Shown one piece after another: positions 1-11,939 of a DNA stretch of 64,000 bases. The notes beneath the pieces are model-generated. The model was not told the origin of the DNA and did not search any database. It was given only the letters and a program-made list of their open reading frames with translations. The DNA comes from Miltoncostaea sp963823515 (GTDB lineage Bacteria > Actinomycetota > Thermoleophilia > Miltoncostaeales > Miltoncostaeaceae). The stretch lies in the NCBI GenBank assembly GCA_963823515.1, contig CAWGMB010000002.1:310001-374000 (forward strand), given 5' to 3'. A program made the position numbers and the translations under genes. Within the stretch, counting starts at the first letter, position 1, and each line of letters starts with the position of its first letter.

Positions 1-1227
1 GGTCTCGTCGCGCAGCCAGCGCGCCAGCCCGGGCGTGAGCGCCCCCGCCTCGAGCCGCCACGACCAGTTGCCGAGCGCCGTGCCGGGTGTGTTGAGGCGG
101 GCGCCCGAGCCGAGACCGAGCAGGTCCTGGGCCGTCACGACGGCGAGGCCCGCGCGGGAGGAGAGCGCGAGGCGCATCAGCAGGCGGTGCGGGGGCTCGT
201 CGTGGATCCCGGCGGCGGCGGCCGAGCCCCGTGCCTCGCCGCGCACCTCGTCCGACGCCGACGCCCACCAGCCCGCGGCGGTGTCGTTGTCGTGGGTGCC
301 GACGTAGACGACGCTGCGCTCGGGGTGGTGCTCGGGCCGGTGGGTGTTGTCCGGCCCCCCGGGGAAGGCGAACTGCAGCACGCGCATTCCGGGCAGCCCC
401 AGGCGGTCCATCAGGTGGTGGACCTCGGGCGTGATGATGCCGAGATCCTCGGCCACGAGCGACAGCGGCCCGAGCGCCCGGCGGGCCGCCTCGACGACGC
501 GGCCGCCGGGGCCCGCCCTCCACTCGCCATCACGCGCCGTCCGCGCCCCCCGCGGCACCGCCCACCACGACTCGAACGCCCGGAAGTGATCGATGCGCGA
601 GCTGTCGTGCAGCGCCGCGCTGCGCGCGAGGCGCTCGATCCACCAGCGATCGCCCTCGGCGCCCATCGCGTCCCAGTCGTAGGTGGGGTTGCCCCAGAGC
701 TGGCCGTCCTCGGTGAAGGCGTCCGGCGGCACGCCGGCCACGACGTCGCTGCGAAAGAGCTCCGGGTGGGACCGCACGTCGGCGGCGTCCGGGGCGACGT
801 AGAAGGGCAGGTCGCCCATGATCCGGACGCCCCGGTCGGCGGCGTAGGCGCGCAACGCCCCCCACTCCCGGCCGAACCGCACCTGGTCGGCGAGGGCGCC
901 GGCGCCGGCGAATCGGATCCAGTCGTCGATCCAGTAGGCGGCGCGCTCGCGCAGGTCGCGCTCCTCGGACGCCGCGACCGGGGCGTCGGGGCGCTCCAGG
1001 AGCCCCGCCCAGCCGGCGAAGGCCGACGGGCTCGCGTACGGCGAGCCGTGCCCGTCGGGAGGCGTGAGGGGCAGCACCTGCCACCACGACTGGCCGGCGT
1101 CGGCGAGCCAGTCGACGAACGCGAAGGCCTCACGTCCGAGCCGGCCACCGGGCAGGGAGGTGGCGTGGAGGAGGACCCCGGAGCGACGCGTCGCCGTGGG
1201 ATCGGGATGTGTGCTGCCGTTGGACAC
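1..1227 (-). CDS. malQ: 4-alpha-glucanotransferase (amylomaltase), 3' end outside window
   Basis: GH77 enzyme that moves glucan chains between malto-oligosaccharides in the cytosol. Only about 409 N-terminal residues are visible; the gene leaves the window at base 1. Motifs in the minus-strand frame: GQLWGNPTYDWDAM, the nucleophile Asp in SRIDHFRAF (about residue 213), VAEDLGIITPEVHH with the acid/base Glu, and GTHDNDTAAGW near the edge. The GTG start at 1227 is chosen because a TAGCCT hexamer sits 6 bases before it, which fits a leaderless transcript, and because family similarity begins shortly after (SGVLLHATSLPG). It is divergent from glgE with only 18 bases between the starts, so it probably serves the same glucan pool. 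No frameshift is seen in the visible part. Confidence 0.93.
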   Translation of the reverse strand, partial: MSNGSTHPDPTATRRSGVLLHATSLPGGRLGREAFAFVDWLADAGQSWWQVLPLTPPDGHGSPYASPSAFAGWAGLLERPDAPVAASEERDLRERAAYWIDDWIRFAGAGALADQVRFGREWGALRAYAADRGVRIMGDLPFYVAPDAADVRSHPELFRSDVVAGVPPDAFTEDGQLWGNPTYDWDAMGAEGDRWWIERLARSAALHDSSRIDHFRAFESWWAVPRGARTARDGEWRAGPGGRVVEAARRALGPLSLVAEDLGIITPEVHHLMDRLGLPGMRVLQFAFPGGPDNTHRPEHHPERSVVYVGTHDNDTAAGWWASASDEVRGEARGSAAAAGIHDEPPHRLLMRLALSSRAGLAVVTAQDLLGLGSGARLNTPGTALGNWSWRLEAGALTPGLARWLRDET

Positions 1228-1233
1228 CGGGAA

Positions 1234-1239
1234 AGGCTA
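1234..1239 (-). promoter_or_regulatory. -10 hexamer of malQ, leaderless type
   Basis: Read on the minus strand this is TAGCCT, followed by 6 bases and then the GTG of malQ. That spacing is the usual layout of actinobacterial leaderless promoters. It overlaps the proposed -10 of the divergent glgE gene. Confidence 0.5.
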
Positions 1240-1243
1240 CGCT
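1238..1243 (+). promoter_or_regulatory. possible -10 of the glgE operon
   Basis: TACGCT on the plus strand, overlapping the minus-strand TAGCCT of malQ by two bases. If it is used, transcription would begin near 1250, which would favour the GTG at 1255 over the one at 1246 as glgE start. Confidence 0.3.
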
Positions 1244-1245
1244 CA

Positions 1246-3161
1246 GTGCCGCCCGTGCTCGCAACGACGCCCCGCACGCCGCCCCCGCGGATCCAGATCC
1301 ATGACACCCGTCCCACGGTCGAGGGCGGCAGATGGCCCGTGAAGCGCAGCCTGGGCGACCCGGTCATCGTGGAGTGCGACATCGTCCGCGACGGGCACGA
1401 GCACCTTCGCGCGGTGGTGCGGCACCGCCCGCCGGGCGCGAGCGCCTTCGCCGAGGTCGAGATGGAACCGGCCTCGGTCGATCGCTGGCGGGCGGGGTTC
1501 ACGACCACGGCGCTCGGCTTCCACAGCTTCCAGGTCGAGGCCTGGGTGGACGTCTTCGCCTCGTGGCGGAGCGAGCTGGAGCGCAAGGTGGCCGGCGACC
1601 AGCACGACCTCGACAGCGAACTCGCCGAAGGCGCGGCGCTACTCGAGGCGGCGACCGGGCTGCGCGGCGAGGACAGGGCGACCGTGGCCGGCGCGGCGGC
1701 GCGCCTGCGCGCGGACGCCCCGGGCGGCGCGCGCGCCGAGGCGGCCCTCACCCCGGCGCTGGCGGGCGCGATGCGCAATGCGACCGGGCGACCTGAGAGG
1801 GTTCGCGGGCCCATGCTCGAGGTCGACGTGGATCGCGAGCGCGCCCGGGTGGGCGCCTGGTACGAGCTCTTCCCGCGGTCGTTCGGCGGCTTTGCGGGCG
1901 TCGAGGCAGTCCTCCCGGAACTGGCCGGCCTCGGCTTCGACGTCGTCTACCTGCCCCCGATCCACCCGATCGGGGTGACCCACCGCAAGGGCGCCAACAA
2001 CTCCCCCACGGCCGAGCCGGGCGAGCCCGGGAGCCCCTGGGCGATCGGCGGCCCCGAGGGCGGCCACACCGCGGTGAACCCCGAGCTCGGGACGCTCGCC
2101 GACCTGGAGAGCCTGGTGGCGAGCGCCCGCGTGAACGGCCTCGAGATCGCGCTCGACTTCGCGATCCAGTGCTCGCCCGACCACCCCTGGCTGACCGAGC
2201 ACCCCGACTGGTTCTTCCGTCGCCCCGACGGAACGCTCAAGTACGCCGAGAACCCGCCCAAGAAGTACCAGGACATCTACAACGTCAACTTCGCGACCGA
2301 CGACTGGCGCGCGCTCTGGGAGGCGCTGCGCGACGCCCTCGTGTTCTGGGTGGACCGCGGGGTCCGCGTCTTCCGCGTGGACAACCCCCACACCAAGCCG
2401 ATCGGCTTCTGGCAGTGGCTGATCGGCACCGTCCGCACGGAGCACCCGGACGTGGTCTTCCTCGCCGAGGCCTTCACCAGCCCGGCGCGCATGTACGCGC
2501 TCGCGAAGGCCGGCTTCAGCCAGTCCTACACCTACTTCACCTGGAAGAACTCGGTCGCCGAGCTGTCGGAGTACGTCTCCGAGCTGGCGGGCGAGGCATC
2601 GGAGTTCTTCCGGCCGAACTTCTTCGCCAACACCCCGGACATCCTCCACGCCTACCTGCAGGGGGGCGGCCGCGCGGCCTTCGAGGCGCGCCTGGTCCTC
2701 GCCGCCACGCTCTCACCCAGCTACGGTATCTACTCCGGTTTCGAGAACCTCGAGAACCTGGCCGTGGCGCAGGGCAGCGAGGAGTACCTCGACTCGGAGA
2801 AGTACGAGGCGAAGGAGCGCCGGCTGGACGGCACGCTGCTGCCGCTGGTGCGCCGCCTGAACGAGATCCGCCGCGCCTCGCCGGCCCTCAGCCGTATCGA
2901 GGTGCGGTTCATGGCCACCGAGAACCACAACCTGATCGCGTACGCGAAGGGTCGCGGCCTCGGGGCCATCCTGGTCTGCGTCAACGTGGACCCACACAAC
3001 GCTCATGAAGGGATCGCGATGGTTCCCGGCGACCTCGACCTGCCCCGCGAGTTCACGGTGCGCGACCTCGTGACGGGCGCGGTCCATCGCTGGGGGATCG
3101 GGCCGAACTACGTCCGCCTCGATCCGGCGACCACCCCCGCGCACGTCTTCTCGGTGGAGCC

Positions 3162-3165
<4 letters not shown>
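1246..3165 (+). CDS. glgE: alpha-1,4-glucan:maltose-1-phosphate maltosyltransferase
   Basis: GH13_3 enzyme that extends alpha-1,4-glucans with maltosyl units from maltose-1-phosphate. It is 639 residues from GTG 1246, close to the family length. The N-terminal domain starts near residue 10. The catalytic part shows GAWYELFPRSFGG, the nucleophile region FRVDNPHTKP (Asp about 379), the acid FLAEAFTSP (Glu about 408) and the phosphate-site region KYQDIYNVNF. The open frame continues upstream to 187, but that stretch lies over malQ and is not part of the protein. GGGAAAGG about 10 bases upstream supports GTG 1246; GTG 1255 is the alternative. The stop overlaps the glgB GTG. Its substrate would come from treS-mak, 10 kb away on the other strand. 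Confidence 0.93.
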
Positions 3166-5331
<2,166 letters not shown>

Positions 5332-5339
<8 letters not shown>

Positions 5340-7061
5340 GGGCCTCCTGCCGTGGGAGCTCCCGCTCGGAGCTGCACCGGCGGACGGGGGCGTGACGCGA
5401 TTCCGGGTCTGGGCGCCGCGGGCCTCCGCGGTGGGCGTCGAGGTCGGCGGGGTCGCGACGCCGCTGGCGCACGAGGGCCTCGGCGTCTTCGCCGGAGACG
5501 CCGAGGCGCGTGGCCGGCGACGACTACCGCTTCGTTCTCGACGACGGGCGGCGGTTCCCGGATCCCTGCTCACGCTGTCAGCCCGAGGGCGTGCGCGGGC
5601 CCTCGCGGGTCGTCGATCCGGCGGCGTTCGCCTGGACGGCGGACGGCTGGACCGGGCTGCGGCGCGACGCGCTCGTGATCTACGAGCTGCACGTCGGGAC
5701 CTTCACCCCCGAGGGGACCTTCGCCGCGGCCGCCGGGCGGCTGGCCGACCTACGCGATCTCGGGGTCACGGCGATCGAGCTGATGCCGGTCGCCACGTTC
5801 CCGGGCGCGCGCAACTGGGGCTACGACGGGCTCTACGCCTGGGCGCCCCACCCCGCCTACGGCGGCCCCGAGGGGCTCGCGGCGCTGGTGGACGCCGCGC
5901 ACGGCCACGGGCTCGGGGTGATCCTCGACGTCGTCTACAACCATCTCGGCCCCGGCTCGGAGGCGCTCGAGGCGTTCGGCCCCTACCTCACCGGGCGCTA
6001 CGGCACGCCGTGGGGGGATGCCGTCAACTTCGACGACCGCGACAGCGGCGCCGTGCGCGAGTGGGCGATCCAGAACGCGTGCATGTGGGTGCGCGACTAC
6101 CGCATCGACGGCCTGCGCGTGGACGCCGTGCACGCGATCCACGACGAGGGCGCCCGCCACCTGGTGGCCGAGCTCTGCGAGCGCGTCGCGGCGGCGAGCG
6201 ACGGCGCCGCGGTGACGATCGCCGAGAGCGACCTCAACGACCCGCGCGTCGTGCGCGAGCACGGCCTGGGCGGGTGGGGCTTCGACGCCCAGTGGTCGGA
6301 CGACTTCCACCACGCCCTGCACGCCCGCCTCACCGGCGAGCGCGACGGCTACTACGCCGATTACGCGGACCTGGCGGCCCTGGCGGCCGCGACGGGGCGC
6401 CCGTTCGTCTACCAGGGCGGCTACTCGGCGTTCCGCCGGCGACGCCACGGCGCCCCGGACGGCGGCGTGCCCGCCGAGCGCTTCGTGGTGTGCTCGCAGA
6501 ACCACGACCAGATCGGCAACCGAGCGCTCGGCGAGCGCCCGCCGCTCGCCGGCCCGTGGCCTCGCCGCGATGTGGGTGCTGCTCTCCCCCTTCACGCCGA
6601 TGCTGTTCATGGGTGAGGAGCACGGCGAGACGCGGCCCTTCCTCTTCTTCACCGACCACATCGACCCGTTCATCGCCGACGCCACCCGCGAGGGGCGCCG
6701 CAGCGAGTTCAAGGAGTTCGCGGGGTTCGAGGACGCGATCCCCGACCCCCAGGACCCGGAGACCTTCGCGCGCTCGGTGATCGATCCGGCGGCGGGCGAC
6801 CCGGCGATGCGGCGCCTCTACCGGGAGCTGATCGCGCTGCGGCGCGAGCTGCCGCGCGATGCGGCCCGGGTGCGCTTCGACGAGGATGACGGCTGGATCG
6901 GCATGCGACGCGGTGCCGTGGAGGTCGTGGGCAACTTCACTGACGACTGGGCGGAGGTGGCGGTGGAGGCGAGCGACGTGGTGCTGTCGACCGGGGCGGG
7001 CGTGACGCTGGAGGGCGGCCGCCTGCGGCTGCCGGCCTTCGGCGGGGCGGTGGTGCGGTGA
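5332..7061 (+). pseudogene. treZ: malto-oligosyltrehalose trehalohydrolase, split by two frameshifts
   Basis: TreZ (GH13_10) releases trehalose from malto-oligosyltrehalose made by TreY. Homology runs the full length but in three frames: 5332 to about 5510 (CBM48-like start, VTRFRVWAPRA), about 5510-6550 (AGDDYRFVLDDG, ALVIYELHVGTFTPEGTF, GLRVDAVHAIHD with the nucleophile Asp, VTIAESDLNDPR with the Glu, SQNHDQIGNR), and about 6550-7061 (LLSPFTPMLFMGEEHGE to the stop). Each junction is a single-base-scale shift in GC-rich sequence, and codon use stays normal on both sides. Either the gene is newly broken or the assembly has errors here. The intact flanking genes and the shared stop/start with glgX favour a functional gene with sequence errors. 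Confidence 0.85.
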
Positions 7062-9181
7062 TGCGGGTCTGGCCCGGATGGGCCTTTCCCCTCGGCGCCA
7101 CCTGGGAGGGCAGCGGCACCAACTTCTCGATCTTCTCCGAGAACGCCACCAGCGTCGACCTCTGCCTCTTCGACGAGCGCGACCGCGAGACGCGCGTGCC
7201 CCTCACCGAGGTCACCGCCTTCCACTGGCACGTCTTCCTGCCCGACGTGGGCCCGGGCCAGCGCTACGCGTTCCGCGTCGACGGCCCGTGGGCGCCGGAG
7301 CAGGGTCACCGCTTCAACCCCTTCAAGCTCCTGATCGACCCCTACGCGAAGGCGATCGAGGGGCCGGTCCTCTGGGATGCCGGCAACGTCCTGCCGTACG
7401 AGCCCGACGGCGAGGACGCCGACCTGATCCGCGACGAGACCGACGACGCCGACGCAGTTCCCAAGGCGATCGTGATCGACGCCCACTTCGACTGGGAGGA
7501 CGACCGCCCTCCCGTGACGCCCTGGAACGAGACCCTGATCTACGAGGTCCACGTGAAGGGCTTCACCGAGCGTCATCCCGGGGTGCGCGAGGACCTTCGC
7601 GGCACCTACGCGGGCCTCGCCTCGGACGAGGCGATCGAGCACCTGCGCTCGCTCGGCGTGACCGCCGTCGAGCTCCTGCCGGTGCACCAGATCGCCGACG
7701 AGCACCACCTCGTCGGGAAGGGCCTCACCAACTACTGGGGCTACAGCTCGATCGGCTTCCTCGCGCCGCACGCCCAGTACGCCGCCACCGGGCGCATGGG
7801 CGAGCAGGTGCGCGAGTTCAAGGGGATGGTGAAGGCGCTGCACCGCGCGGGCATCGAGGTGATCCTGGACGTGGTCTACAACCACACCGCCGAGGGCAAC
7901 CACCAGGGCCCGATGCTCTCGTTCAAGGGCATCGACAACCTGTCCTACTACCGCTGCTCACCCGAGGACCCGCGCTACTACGTGGATTTCACGGGCACGG
8001 GGAACAGCCTCAACCCGCTGCACCCGAGCGTGCTGCGGCTGATCATGGACAGCCTGCGCTACTGGGTCCTCGAGATGCACGTCAACGGCTTCCGCTTCGA
8101 CCTCGCATCGGCGCTGGCGCGCGAGTTCTGGGAGGTCAACCGCCTGTCGGCCTTCTTCGACATCATCCACCAGGACCCGGTCCTGTCGCAGGTGAAGCTG
8201 ATCGCCGAGCCCTGGGACGTCGGGCCCGGCGGCTACCAGGTGGGCAACTTCCCGGTGCTGTGGACCGAGTGGAACGGCCTCTACCGCGACGAGATGCGCG
8301 ACTTCTGGCGCGGCCAGGCCAACGGAGTCGCCGGCTTCGCCTCGCGGATCACCGGGTCGAGCGACCTGTACCAGAACGACGGCCGCCGGCCGTTCGCGTC
8401 GATCAACTTCATCACGGCGCACGACGGCTTCACGCTGGCCGATCTCGTCGCCTACAACGACAAGCACAACGAGGCCAACCTCGAGGACAACCGCGACGGC
8501 ACCGACGACAACCGCAGCTGGAACTGCGGCGCCGAGGGACCGACCGACGACGCCGGGATCGTCGCGCTGCGTCAGCGCCAGCAGCGCAACTTCCTCACCA
8601 CCCTGCTGCTCTCGCAGGGGGTGCCGATGCTCGTGGGCGGCGACGAGATGGGCCGCACCCAGCAGGGCAACAACAACGGCTACTGCCAGGACAGCGAGAT
8701 CAGCTGGTTCGACTGGGACCTCGACGAGGACCAGCGCGCGCTGCTCGACTTCACCCGGCGGCTGATCGCGCTGCGCCGCGCCCACCCGATCTTCCACCGG
8801 CGCGAGTTCTTCGGGGGCACCGACGGCGCGGGCTCCGGGCTGCCGGACATCCGCTGGTTCCGGGCCGACGGGCGCGAGATGAGCAGGCGCGACTGGCGGC
8901 GCTCCGACCTGCGCAACCTGGGCGTCTTCCTGAACGGCGAGGAGATCCGCAGCCCCGGGCTCACCGGCGAGCCGATCGTCGACGACTCCTTCGTGATGCT
9001 GATCAACGCCGGCCACGAGAACCAGCTCTTCCGGCTCCCCGCGCGCCGCTTCGGCAATCGCTGGCGGCAGGTCATCTCCACGGCCGAGCCGGAGGCGCCC
9101 GAGGGCTGGCGCAGCTGGCCGGCGCGCTCGGAGGTCCCCCTGGAGGCACGCTCCGTCGTGGTCCTGCGCCGCGCCTGGTGA
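7061..9181 (+). CDS. glgX: glycogen debranching enzyme GlgX (isoamylase family)
   Basis: GH13_11 enzyme that hydrolyses alpha-1,6 branches of glycogen, mostly short phosphorylase-trimmed chains. It has 706 residues. The N-terminal CBM48 begins at once (PLGATWEGSGTNFSIFSENA). Catalytic motifs: FRFDLASALAREF (nucleophile Asp), LIAEPWDVGPGGYQVGNFP (Glu), FITAHDGFTLADLV and MLVGGDEMGRTQQGNNNGYC. ATG 7061 overlaps the treZ stop as TGATG, and its own stop overlaps the treY GTG. It supplies linear chains to TreY and MalQ. Confidence 0.95.
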   Translation: MRVWPGWAFPLGATWEGSGTNFSIFSENATSVDLCLFDERDRETRVPLTEVTAFHWHVFLPDVGPGQRYAFRVDGPWAPEQGHRFNPFKLLIDPYAKAIEGPVLWDAGNVLPYEPDGEDADLIRDETDDADAVPKAIVIDAHFDWEDDRPPVTPWNETLIYEVHVKGFTERHPGVREDLRGTYAGLASDEAIEHLRSLGVTAVELLPVHQIADEHHLVGKGLTNYWGYSSIGFLAPHAQYAATGRMGEQVREFKGMVKALHRAGIEVILDVVYNHTAEGNHQGPMLSFKGIDNLSYYRCSPEDPRYYVDFTGTGNSLNPLHPSVLRLIMDSLRYWVLEMHVNGFRFDLASALAREFWEVNRLSAFFDIIHQDPVLSQVKLIAEPWDVGPGGYQVGNFPVLWTEWNGLYRDEMRDFWRGQANGVAGFASRITGSSDLYQNDGRRPFASINFITAHDGFTLADLVAYNDKHNEANLEDNRDGTDDNRSWNCGAEGPTDDAGIVALRQRQQRNFLTTLLLSQGVPMLVGGDEMGRTQQGNNNGYCQDSEISWFDWDLDEDQRALLDFTRRLIALRRAHPIFHRREFFGGTDGAGSGLPDIRWFRADGREMSRRDWRRSDLRNLGVFLNGEEIRSPGLTGEPIVDDSFVMLINAGHENQLFRLPARRFGNRWRQVISTAEPEAPEGWRSWPARSEVPLEARSVVVLRRAW

Positions 9182-11202
9182 GCCGGGCGATCAGGGCGAC
9201 CTACCGGCTCCAGCTCGGCCCGGGATTCGGGTTCGCCGAGGCGGCGGCGATCGTGCCCTATCTGCGCGCGCTCGGGGTGAGCCACCTCTACCTCTCGCCG
9301 TGCCTGCAGGCCCGCCACGGATCGACGCACGGCTACGACGTCACCGATCCGCGCCGCATCTCCGAGGACCTGGGGGGCGAGGCCGCTTTCCGCGCGCTCG
9401 CGGGCGCCGGGCTCGACGTACTGCTGGACATCGTCCCCAACCACATGGCCGCCGACGACGAGAACCCGTTCTGGGCCGACCCGGCCCTGCGCGAGCGCTT
9501 CTTCGACATCGACCCGCGCACGGGCCGCCACCGGAGGTTCTTCTCCATCGACGAGCTGGCGGGCGTGTGTGCGGAGGACCCCGAGGTGTTCGAGACCACG
9601 CACGCCCTGGTCCTCGCGCTCGTCGCCGAGGGCGTGGTCGACGGCCTGCGCATCGACCACCCGGACGGCCTCGCCGACCCGGGCGGCTACCTGCGCCGCC
9701 TGGCCGAGCGCGGCGTGGAGCGGATCTGGGTGGAGAAGATCCTCGAGCCGGGCGAGGAACTTCCCGACTGGCCGGTCGAGGGCACCACCGGATACGAGTT
9801 CATGGCCGACGCCGCGGGCCTGTTCATCGACCCGGCGGGCGAGGAGCCGCTCACGGCGCTCTACGCGGAGCTCACGGGCGAGCGCCGCGAGTTCGCCGAG
9901 CTGGCGGACGAGGCCAAGCGCGAGGAGGCGCACACGACCTTCCAGCCCGAGGTCGATCGCCTGCGGGAGCTGATCGACGAGCCCGGCATGGCCGACGCCG
10001 TGGCGGCGCTGCCGGTGTACCGCACCTACGTCGAGCCCGAGGGCGAGGGCGCCGACGACCAGGACCTGCGCATCGTGGAGGAGGCCGATCTTCCCGAGCG
10101 CGTGCGCGACGCCCTCGTCGCCCCCGCGGACGCCGAGGAGGAGGCGTTCGCCGTGCGCTTCCAGCAGACGACCGGCGCGATCATGGCCAAGGGGGTGGAG
10201 GACACCGCGCTCTACCGCTACTCGCGCCTGGCCGCGCTCAACGAGGTCGGCTCCGATCCGGGGCGCTGGGGCCGGGGCCCCGAGGAGATGCACGAGGCCA
10301 ACCTCGCGCGCCACCGGCGCTTCCCGCGCTGCCTGCTCGCCACCCAGACGCACGACACCAAGCGCTCGGGCGACGTCCGCGCGCGCATCGGGGCCCTGGC
10401 GGGCATCCCCGCCGAGTGGCGGGCGCGGGTGCGGGCGTGGCGCACGATGAACGCGCCGCTGCGCACGGCCGGCGCCCCGAACCCGGACGACGAGTACCTG
10501 ATCTACCAGACCCTCGTGGGGGCCTGGCCGCTCGAGACCGACCGCCTTCTCGGCTACATGACCAAGGCGATGCGCGAGGCGAAGGTCAACACGGACTGGG
10601 GAGCGCCCGACGAGGCCTACGAGGGCGCCGTGGCGGCCTTCATCGGCGGCATCTACTCCTCCTCGGCCTTCATGGCCGACCTGGAGGCCTTCGCCGATCA
10701 CCTCGCGCCGCTCGGCGAGGCCTCGGCGCTCGGCCAGACCCTCCTGAAGCTGACCAGCCCCGGGGTACCGGACGTGTACCAGGGCGACGAGCTCTGGGAC
10801 CTCGCGCTCGTCAACCCCGACAACCGCCGCCCGGTCAACTTCGACCTGCGCGCCCGGCTGTTGGCGGATGTGGCCGGGGGCGCCGCCCCGCGTCGCGAGA
10901 CCGCCAAGATGTTCCTGATCCATCGGGCCCTCGGCCTGCGCGCCCGTCGACCGGAGGCCTTCGCGGGCGACTACGCCCCGCTCGGCGCGGGCCCGCGCGC
11001 CTTCGCCTACGCGCGCGGCGCCGCCGTGATCGCGGCGACCCCGATCGCCGCGGGGGGCGCGGCGGGGGTCGTGCGGATCCCGGCCGCGTTGCGCGGTCCC
11101 TGGCGGAGCGTCCTCACCGGCGCGGCCGTGGACCTCGGCGGGGAGGTCACGGTCGGCGAGCTGGCCGGAGCCTTCCCGGTGGCGCTGCTGGAGCGCGTCT
11201 GA
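9178..11202 (+). CDS. treY: malto-oligosyltrehalose synthase
   Basis: GH13_26 intramolecular transglycosylase that turns the reducing end of a maltodextrin into a trehalosyl end for TreZ. It has 674 residues from a GTG inside the glgX stop (GTGA overlap). The start RATYRLQLGPGFGFAEA is typical. Later motifs are LSPCLQARHGSTHGYDV, DIVPNHMA, GLRIDHPDGLADP (nucleophile region), RIWVEKILEPGE, KGVEDTALYRY and SPGVPDVYQGDELWD. It reads through without frameshift, unlike treZ. The open frame also extends upstream antiparallel to nothing useful, inside glgX; the GTG is preferred because family similarity starts there. It is the last gene of the glgE operon. Confidence 0.93.
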   Translation: MSRAIRATYRLQLGPGFGFAEAAAIVPYLRALGVSHLYLSPCLQARHGSTHGYDVTDPRRISEDLGGEAAFRALAGAGLDVLLDIVPNHMAADDENPFWADPALRERFFDIDPRTGRHRRFFSIDELAGVCAEDPEVFETTHALVLALVAEGVVDGLRIDHPDGLADPGGYLRRLAERGVERIWVEKILEPGEELPDWPVEGTTGYEFMADAAGLFIDPAGEEPLTALYAELTGERREFAELADEAKREEAHTTFQPEVDRLRELIDEPGMADAVAALPVYRTYVEPEGEGADDQDLRIVEEADLPERVRDALVAPADAEEEAFAVRFQQTTGAIMAKGVEDTALYRYSRLAALNEVGSDPGRWGRGPEEMHEANLARHRRFPRCLLATQTHDTKRSGDVRARIGALAGIPAEWRARVRAWRTMNAPLRTAGAPNPDDEYLIYQTLVGAWPLETDRLLGYMTKAMREAKVNTDWGAPDEAYEGAVAAFIGGIYSSSAFMADLEAFADHLAPLGEASALGQTLLKLTSPGVPDVYQGDELWDLALVNPDNRRPVNFDLRARLLADVAGGAAPRRETAKMFLIHRALGLRARRPEAFAGDYAPLGAGPRAFAYARGAAVIAATPIAAGGAAGVVRIPAALRGPWRSVLTGAAVDLGGEVTVGELAGAFPVALLERV

Positions 11203-11236
11203 TCCACCAGGGCGAGCGTGTCGCGGCGCGGGGGTC

Positions 11237-11242
11237 TAAGCT
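11237..11242 (+). promoter_or_regulatory. -10 hexamer of the NarL-type regulator, leaderless type
   Basis: TAAGCT, then 6 bases (CGGCGC), then ATG 11249. The 46-base gap after treY plus this element suggests the regulator has its own leaderless transcript. Confidence 0.55.
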
Positions 11243-11248
11243 CGGCGC

Positions 11249-11884
11249 ATGTCCGAGCGCGCGGTCCGCGTGTTCGTCGCGGACGACCACCCCCCGTATC
11301 GGGATGGGATCTCCCGAGCCATCTCGGAGCGGGAGGGGCTGGAGCTGGCCGGGGTGGCCGACACCGGCCTGGCGGCGCTCGCCGCGATACGGAGCGGCTG
11401 CCCGGACGTCGCGGTGCTCGCCCTCGACATGGCCGGCCTCGGGGGGATCGACCTCACGACGTCGATCGTCCGCGCGGAGATGGCCACGCGGGTCCTGCTC
11501 CTGGCGGCCTCGCCCGAGGACGTCTACGACGCCGTCGCCGCCGGCGCATACGGCTACCTGATGCGCCCGGCGGGGCCCGACGCCGTGTGCGCCGCGGTGG
11601 AGGTCGTCGCCCGCGGCAGCGCGGTCCTCGACGGCGCGGCGCAGGAGGCCTTGGTGCGGTGCATCCGCGACCGCGCAGCCCCCGTACGCCAGGACCTCTC
11701 CGAGCGCGAGCGCGAGGTGCTGGAGCTCACGGCGCAAGGGCTCTCGGCGCCGCAGATCGCGGCCGAGCTCCACCTCAGCCCGACCACCGTCAAATCGCAC
11801 CTGCACGGCGCCTACGAGAAGCTCGGCGTCTCGGACCGCGCCGCGGCGGTGGCCGTCGCCATCCGGACCGGCCTGATCGACTAA
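11249..11884 (+). CDS. NarL/FixJ-type response regulator with a degenerate receiver
   Basis: It has 211 residues: a receiver domain (about 6-125) and a C-terminal LuxR-type helix-turn-helix (LSEREREVLELTAQGL, then STTTV-like region PTTVKSHLHGAYEKL). The acidic pair DD at 12-13 is kept, but the phospho-acceptor position reads Ala 58 in PDVAVLALDMAG where the family has Asp, the switch Thr is Ala (VLLLAAS), and the conserved Lys is Arg (GYGYLMRP-like AYGYLMRPAG). It is therefore unlikely to be phosphorylated in the usual way and may respond to a ligand or act constitutively. No kinase is adjacent. Its place after the glucan/trehalose operon suggests, but does not show, control of that operon. 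Confidence 0.88.
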   Translation: MSERAVRVFVADDHPPYRDGISRAISEREGLELAGVADTGLAALAAIRSGCPDVAVLALDMAGLGGIDLTTSIVRAEMATRVLLLAASPEDVYDAVAAGAYGYLMRPAGPDAVCAAVEVVARGSAVLDGAAQEALVRCIRDRAAPVRQDLSEREREVLELTAQGLSAPQIAAELHLSPTTVKSHLHGAYEKLGVSDRAAAVAVAIRTGLID

Positions 11885-11927
11885 GCCGAAACGCGGGGAC
11901 CGGCCGACGGCGGGGGCCGCTCGGGAG

Positions 11928-11933
11928 TACCGT
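11928..11933 (+). promoter_or_regulatory. -10 hexamer of the gene at 11940, leaderless type
   Basis: TACCGT, then 6 bases, then ATG 11940. The spacing supports both the start codon and the reality of the small gene. Confidence 0.5.
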
Positions 11934-11939
11934 GCCCCC

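Noticed and set aside
187..1245. Long plus-strand open frame continuous with glgE
   Set aside because: It is antisense to malQ, whose minus-strand frame carries clear GH77 motifs; the glgE family sequence begins only near 1,260.
8680..10923. Long minus-strand open frame over glgX and treY
   Set aside because: The plus strand has full enzyme motifs in both genes; the minus frame is low-complexity Val/Arg/Gly sequence with no family pattern.
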